NCBI GenBank assembly: GCA_030599515.1
Contig: JAUVNV010000068.1
Location: 1 to 10,813 of the forward strand
Length of the DNA: 10,813 nucleotides
Direction: 5' to 3'
From: Acidimicrobiia bacterium
GTDB taxonomy: Bacteria > Actinomycetota > Acidimicrobiia > Spongiisociales > UBA5794
Part shown: one piece after another, positions 7,800 to 10,813 of the stretch
Numbering within the stretch: position 1 is the stretch's first letter
Layout of the letters: each line of letters begins with the position of its first letter
The notes under the pieces: generated by a model
The model's input: only the letters and a program-made list of their open reading frames with translations
The model's database searches: none
What the model was told of the DNA's origin: nothing
Position numbers and translations under genes: made by a program

Positions 7800-7917
7800 G
7801 AACCGGTGGGACGGCCGGCGGGGTAAGTAGTACCCAATGCGGGATGATCCAAATAGACCGCATCGGTCCACCTCACAGGGTTCACGGAAGCCCCCACGAA
7901 CGTGTGGGGGCTTCTTC
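7800..7917 (+). ncRNA. Candidate structured small RNA (about 118 nt)
   Basis: Downstream of the plus-strand promoter-like element lie three consecutive hairpins: GGGTA/TACCC (7821-7835, 5-base loop), ATGCGG/CCGCAT (7837-7863) and the 11-pair terminator-like stem (7887-7914) followed by TTC. No convincing protein is encoded: the ATG at 7837 opens a frame that continues through the terminator into the antisense of the kinase gene. The spacer is 275 bases in a dense region, so a small RNA is plausible. The fold matches no RNA family I recognise. Alternatively the hairpins are part of the 3' end of the kinase transcript or a leader of the ABC operon on the other strand. Confidence 0.3.
7887..7914. 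terminator. Strong 11-pair terminator-like hairpin, possibly bidirectional
   Basis: GAAGCCCCCAC (7887-7897) pairs perfectly with GTGGGGGCTTC (7904-7914) around a 6-base loop. It lies 50 bases beyond the kinase stop (minus strand) and would end that operon. On the plus strand it is followed by TTC, a short U-rich tail that suits termination of the candidate small RNA. Neither side has a long T-run, as is common for GC-rich actinobacteria. Confidence 0.75.
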
Positions 7918-7963
7918 GTGTCACGAGAACCGCTCTTCTCCCGTCGACCGTCTTCTATCCGCT

Positions 7964-9256
7964 TCAGCCACCGGACAGTGGAAGCCGAACGACTACCCGA
8001 GAACCGCCGAGCGAGCCCGGGTTCGCAAGCTCGATTGATCCGCCCGACGCTTCGGCCGTCCGACGAACGATGTCGAGTCCAAGTCCCGTCGATGCGACCG
8101 TTGACGTGCCTCGCTCCACCACTCCCGGATCCAGCGAACCACTGCCGCCGTCTTCGACTTCGAGAAGGACCCAGGTGGCATCGGTGAGCGCGAGGTGGAG
8201 CGCCATGGGGACGCGTTCTTCGGTGTGAGCGAAGACGTTCTCGAGAAGCGCGTCGATCATGGCGCCTGCATCCACCTCGGGCACCGCAACACGGGCATGG
8301 GCAGCATCGATTGCCGTGGTGAAGGAACGACCTTGCTCTTCGCTCAGCGGTGCCCAAAATGCCGCTCTCTCGGCAACCACCACGGAGAGGTCGCAGCCGG
8401 GATCGATCTCCGTTCGTACCGATCGCCGCGACTCTCCGATGATGAAGTCAACGGTTCGTTCGAGTTCGTCGAGATCCTCCACGAGTCGATCACGGGCCTG
8501 CTCGTCGGAAATCGCCTCAGCGTCGAGTTTCGCCGCAGTGAGCGGTGTTCTGAGACGGTGAGCGAGATCCGCCGCGGTCTCCCGCTCTGCTTGGAGAAGA
8601 TGTTCCACTTGCTCGGCCAGTTGATTGAACTCGGCGCCGACCTCCTCGATCTCCGGCGGTCCCGCCGGGACCACGCGTGCAGAGAAGTCGCCCTCCTTCA
8701 GACGTGCCGCCGTGTCGGAGAGCTCACGGACCGGTCGAACGATCGATCGGCTGAAACGGTCCGCTGCCAGCACTGCAAGGCCGACGAGCACAGCGCCGAG
8801 CCCGGCGAGTATGAGCCATGACCTGCGTACTCCGCTCGTGAGGTCCTCATGCGATGCGACCACTCGCACGACGGTGATCTCCCCGTTGGACTGGGCCACG
8901 GGTAGATAGATGGCTTCACCGGTTTCGACCGACGCTCGGTGAGCGGTACCGCCGAGCGCCACCGAGAGGTCCTCCCCGGTCGGAACGTCGACACCAAAGA
9001 CGCTTCCATCCGGGAGAATCATCGATGCGTCGAGGTCACTGAGGCGTTCCTCTCCGATCGTCAGAGCCGCACCCGTGATTCCCGCCGACGGAGAGAGGAC
9101 CGCGACCAAACGAGCGATGCTTTCGGCTTCTCTTTCGGAGCGAGTCACCGCTCGGTCGAAGGCGAGCGCACCGACGAGGATCGCCATGGGCACGACAAAG
9201 GCGATGACAACCATCGACGTGACCCCGGCAGTAACGAGGATGAGGCTGCGTCTCAC
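7964..9256 (-). CDS. Sensor histidine kinase with HAMP domain
   Basis: This 430-residue membrane kinase senses an unknown signal and phosphorylates the response regulator encoded just upstream. Layout: membrane segment 1 at about 12-33, an extracytoplasmic sensor region of about 110 residues (34-144) with no cysteine pairs or recognised fold, membrane segment 2 at about 147-165, HAMP about 166-220, dimerisation and phosphoacceptor helix with LAHRLRTPLTA (231-241, His233), then the ATPase: N-box LLENVFAHT (337-345, Asn340), G1 EDGGSG (368-373, Asp369) and G2 STGLGLDIV (389-397). LAHRLRTPL replaces the commoner SHELRTPL, a form also seen in other actinobacterial kinases. Key residues are intact. 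The GTG start (9254-9256) overlaps the regulator's stop by 4 bases (GTGA), supporting this start and coupled translation. A strong hairpin follows the gene. Confidence 0.93.
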   Translation of the reverse strand: MRRSLILVTAGVTSMVVIAFVVPMAILVGALAFDRAVTRSEREAESIARLVAVLSPSAGITGAALTIGEERLSDLDASMILPDGSVFGVDVPTGEDLSVALGGTAHRASVETGEAIYLPVAQSNGEITVVRVVASHEDLTSGVRRSWLILAGLGAVLVGLAVLAADRFSRSIVRPVRELSDTAARLKEGDFSARVVPAGPPEIEEVGAEFNQLAEQVEHLLQAERETAADLAHRLRTPLTAAKLDAEAISDEQARDRLVEDLDELERTVDFIIGESRRSVRTEIDPGCDLSVVVAERAAFWAPLSEEQGRSFTTAIDAAHARVAVPEVDAGAMIDALLENVFAHTEERVPMALHLALTDATWVLLEVEDGGSGSLDPGVVERGTSTVASTGLGLDIVRRTAEASGGSIELANPGSLGGSRVVVRLPLSGG

Positions 9257-9936
9257 AAGCCCGGATCAACAAGACGAACTCCCACACCACGGCGAGTGAG
9301 GATGTACTTCGGATCGGCTGCGGTCTCACCGAGCTTCTTCCGAAGCCACGACAGGTGCACGTCGATGGTCTTGTCCGCCCCTCCGTATGGCTGATGCCAC
9401 ACCTCAGCAAGGATCTGGCGTTTACTCACCATGCTCCCTGGACGCTCCGCGAGGTATGCCAGAAGATCGAACTCACGGGCAGTGAGTTCGAGCGGTCGGT
9501 CCTTGAAGCGGGCCTCTTGTGCATCGAGATCGATCACGATCCGCCCGACCGTGAGCACTCGCTGCTCGGGGTCTGAACTGGTACGGCGAAGCACTGCACG
9601 AAGTCTCGCTTCGAGATGCTCGGCCGAGTACGGCTTGACCACGTAGTCGTCGGCCCCCGCATCGAGCAGCCGTACGATCTCGGACTCGTCGTCCCGGGCG
9701 GTGGCCACGACCACCGGCACTTCGGCGATCGAGCGGATCATGCGGAGAGCCTCTGCACCGTCCAGGTCCGGAAGGCCGAGGTCCAGGACGACGACGTCGA
9801 AGCGCCCCGACACCGCCGCCTCCACCCCTGCCATGGCGGTCCCGACCGCATCAACGTCGTGACCATGCTCGGCGAGACGGCTCGACAGGGACTGCCGGAT
9901 GCGCTGGTCGTCCTCGATGATCAGGATGGTTGCCAC
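9253..9936 (-). CDS. OmpR-family response regulator
   Basis: This 227-residue two-domain regulator has an intact receiver: acidic pair Asp9/Asp10, phosphoacceptor Asp52 in VVLDLGLPD, Thr79 and Lys101 in VVKPY. A winged-helix DNA-binding domain of the OmpR/PhoB type fills about 128-225 (LELTAREFDLLAYLAERPG, then VDVHLSWLRKKLG-like recognition region). It should be phosphorylated by the overlapping kinase and bind direct repeats spaced about 11 bases. Such repeats occur in the 110-base divergent region upstream, pointing to control of the neighbouring exported protein and perhaps of itself. The start is GTG at 9934-9936. A TAACGT hexamer ends 6 bases before it, with no Shine-Dalgarno, suggesting a leaderless transcript. 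The regulated process is unknown. Confidence 0.94.
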   Translation of the reverse strand: MATILIIEDDQRIRQSLSSRLAEHGHDVDAVGTAMAGVEAAVSGRFDVVVLDLGLPDLDGAEALRMIRSIAEVPVVVATARDDESEIVRLLDAGADDYVVKPYSAEHLEARLRAVLRRTSSDPEQRVLTVGRIVIDLDAQEARFKDRPLELTAREFDLLAYLAERPGSMVSKRQILAEVWHQPYGGADKTIDVHLSWLRKKLGETAADPKYILTRRGVGVRLVDPGL

Positions 9937-9942
9937 GCCGCC

Positions 9943-9948
9943 ACGTTA
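9943..9948 (-). promoter_or_regulatory. -10 element of a leaderless promoter for the response regulator
   Basis: TAACGT (TAnnnT pattern) ends 6 bases before the GTG start codon at 9936. There is no Shine-Dalgarno. No clear -35 was found. Confidence 0.5.
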
Positions 9949-9986
9949 CCGAAGACGTGTGCGCCTGGTCGAAGTCCATGGGCGAT

Positions 9987-10014
9987 TTCACGATCCCTTA
10001 ACCGGGCGTTATCC
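9987..10014 (+). promoter_or_regulatory. Candidate response-regulator binding site: three hexamers at 11-base steps
   Basis: TTCACG (9987), TTAACC (9998) and TTATCC (10009) start exactly 11 bases apart, the spacing typical of OmpR/PhoB-family direct repeats that place two monomers on one DNA face. The site lies between the response regulator and the divergent exported-protein gene, overlapping the latter's presumed -35, a position suited to activation. The first repeat matches only 4 of 6 to the second. Confidence 0.45.
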
Positions 10015-10017
10015 ACA
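10009..10017 (+). promoter_or_regulatory. Perfect DnaA box
   Basis: TTATCCACA is identical to the classical high-affinity DnaA box. It is single, with no second perfect copy, no DnaA or DnaN gene and no AT-rich unwinding region nearby, so it is not evidence of an origin. It overlaps the third 11-base repeat and the presumed -35 of the gene at 10047. Confidence 0.5.
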
Positions 10018-10040
10018 CAACGGCGGATCCTTGGCATCAT
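10012..10040 (+). promoter_or_regulatory. Promoter-like pair for the Thr/Pro-rich membrane protein
   Basis: TCCACA (10012-10017, 4 of 6 to TTGACA) is followed after 17 bases by CATCAT (10035-10040, 4 of 6 to TATAAT). The -10 ends 6 bases before the GTG start at 10047, consistent with a leaderless mRNA like others in this window. Confidence 0.4.
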
Positions 10041-10046
10041 GGTTCC

Positions 10047-10649
10047 GTGAGGAAGATCGTCTACCCGCTCATCTGGCTCGCGGTGACCGTAACCGCCGTG
10101 CTCATCGCGTCCGCCGCCGTCAGCAGCGTGCGTGATCAGGTCACCGACACGCCGACCGCGATGCTTCCCCCAACCACGATCGCCATCAGCAGCACGGAAC
10201 AGCTGGTCGCCGCTCCCGTCCAGCCCGAGAAACCAGCACCGATCGTCACCGAGGAGCCGAGCACGAGCACGACCTCCGCTCCGACTACCACCACATCTGT
10301 TCAGCCCGAGACCCCGACGACGACCAGCCCATCCGATCCTGAACCCGCCGAGACAACGACAACCACGACGACTGTTCCGGCCACGACCACGACGACTGGT
10401 GCACCCACAACGGAGGTCCGGTCGTACGAGCTCGTCGGCGGTTCGGTCTCCGTCGAGATCGGTGACGGGACCGTTCGTCTCGCCGGGGCATCACCGAAGC
10501 CCGGATTCACCATGGAGGTGGAGAATTCGGGTCCAGAGAAGGTCGAAGTCGAGTTCCACAACGACGACCACGAGTCACACTTCACGGGCAAGTTCGAAGA
10601 TGGTCGCTTCGAGCCGTCGATCGATGAAGGCGACGAAGAAGACGACTAG
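10047..10649 (+). CDS. Membrane-anchored or secreted protein with Thr/Pro-rich linker, unknown function
   Basis: No named family is recognised for this 200-residue protein. A short basic start (MRK) and one hydrophobic segment (about 5-26, with Ala-rich end) form a signal anchor or signal peptide. Residues 32-125 are a low-complexity Thr/Ser/Pro stretch with runs of Thr, likely an extended and perhaps glycosylated spacer through the cell wall. Residues about 126-187 look like a compact beta-rich domain (YELVGGSVSVEIGDG, VRLAGASPKPGF, VEVEFHNDDHESHF). The tail is very acidic (DEGDEEDD). There are no cysteines. I have an impression that similar tails occur in other actinobacterial envelope proteins but cannot name the domain. 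The start is GTG 10047. It diverges from the response regulator across 110 bases containing a candidate binding site, so it is a likely target of that system. Cell-surface sensing, or an accessory role to the kinase, is speculation. Confidence 0.75.
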   Translation: MRKIVYPLIWLAVTVTAVLIASAAVSSVRDQVTDTPTAMLPPTTIAISSTEQLVAAPVQPEKPAPIVTEEPSTSTTSAPTTTTSVQPETPTTTSPSDPEPAETTTTTTTVPATTTTTGAPTTEVRSYELVGGSVSVEIGDGTVRLAGASPKPGFTMEVENSGPEKVEVEFHNDDHESHFTGKFEDGRFEPSIDEGDEEDD

Positions 10650-10663
10650 GAGTGTGCTGAGTA

Positions 10664-10765
10664 ATGCCGTTGCCCAGATCGGCGGTCAGACGCGCCAGGC
10701 GCAAGGATGAGGTTTCGCCACTCCTTGTGTTGGAATGGCGGAGCCGAAGCCACAGCGCGTGGTGA
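10664..10765 (+). CDS. Possible 33-residue ORF, weak
   Basis: ATG 10664 opens a short basic frame (MPLPRSAVRRARRKDEV...) ending in TGA at 10763-10765. A GGAG lies 11 bases upstream, too far to be convincing. It begins 14 bases after the Thr/Pro-rich protein gene. Codon third positions are less GC-biased than in the sure genes. Its stop overlaps a following ATG (TGATG). It is most likely chance, listed because the arrangement could be coupled. Confidence 0.15.
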   Translation: MPLPRSAVRRARRKDEVSPLLVLEWRSRSHSAW

Positions 10766-10813
10766 TGGCTGGCCGTCGAGATGGACGACATGTATTGCTC
10801 AGCGCGCTTCTAG
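10765..10813 (+). CDS. Possible start of a gene running off the window, weak
   Basis: ATG 10765 opens MAGRRDGRHVLLSALL and stays open to the last base. The basic start followed by a hydrophobic run could begin a signal peptide or membrane segment, but 16 codons are too few to judge. There is no Shine-Dalgarno beyond the TGATG overlap with the preceding short frame. Confidence 0.15.
   Translation, partial: MAGRRDGRHVLLSALL

Noticed and set aside
7820..7917. tRNA gene in the hairpin-rich spacer
   Set aside because: There is no T-loop consensus GGTTCGAATCC, no acceptor pairing of 7 bases with CCA-side geometry, and no anticodon arm in the right place.
7837..8187. 116-codon plus-strand frame starting in the spacer
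   Set aside because: It runs through the terminator-like stem and then antisense to the kinase ATPase domain; there is no Shine-Dalgarno and no domain.
9937..10046. Replication origin
   Set aside because: There is only one perfect DnaA box, no AT-rich unwinding region and no dnaA, dnaN or parAB genes nearby.

Overview
The window is about 10.8 kb of GC-rich, gene-dense bacterial chromosome. Most spacers are short, two gene pairs are joined by 4-base GTGA overlaps, and several genes have a -10-like hexamer only 6-7 bases before the start codon, as in leaderless mRNAs. A divergent UMF1-type transporter, an APC permease fused to Usp-like domains and a membrane-anchored protein with a Thr/Pro linker fit an uncultivated actinobacterium, perhaps Acidimicrobiia-like. 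That placement is an inference from protein style, not a phylogenetic result. No insertion sequence, prophage gene, CRISPR array, tRNA or rRNA was recognised.

Left part (1-1750, all minus strand): a divergent translation initiation factor IF-1, cut by the window edge, sits 8 bases behind an 81-residue single-RRM RNA-binding protein. The pair looks like an RNA-chaperone/translation cassette. A 306-base spacer upstream holds a perfect 19-base palindrome, a larger hairpin and two tiny in-frame ORFs separated by a TAG. Then comes an agmatinase/arginase-family ureohydrolase.

Centre-left (1751-5414, plus strand): divergent from the ureohydrolase lie a UMF1-family MFS transporter and an APC-superfamily amino acid permease with a long cytosolic tail of two Usp-like domains. 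Together with the ureohydrolase they suggest handling of amino acids or guanidino compounds.

Middle (5415-5624): the convergent spacer carries two back-to-back heptanucleotide tandem arrays, CGGTATC x9.6 and CTTTCTA x10.3. The second supplies the stop codon of the ABC permease.

Right part (5620-9936, minus strand): a NatA/NatB-like ABC exporter (ATPase then permease, overlapping) and, upstream, an OmpR-type response regulator overlapping its HAMP histidine kinase. The spacer between the two operons has a good plus-strand promoter-like element, three consecutive hairpins and a strong terminator-like stem. Together these make a candidate small RNA of about 118 nt.

Right end (9937-10813): the 110-base divergent region between the response regulator and an exported or membrane-anchored Thr/Pro-rich protein contains three hexamers at 11-base spacing, a plausible OmpR-type binding site. 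One of them lies inside a perfect DnaA box, TTATCCACA. Two tiny weakly supported ORFs follow to the window edge.
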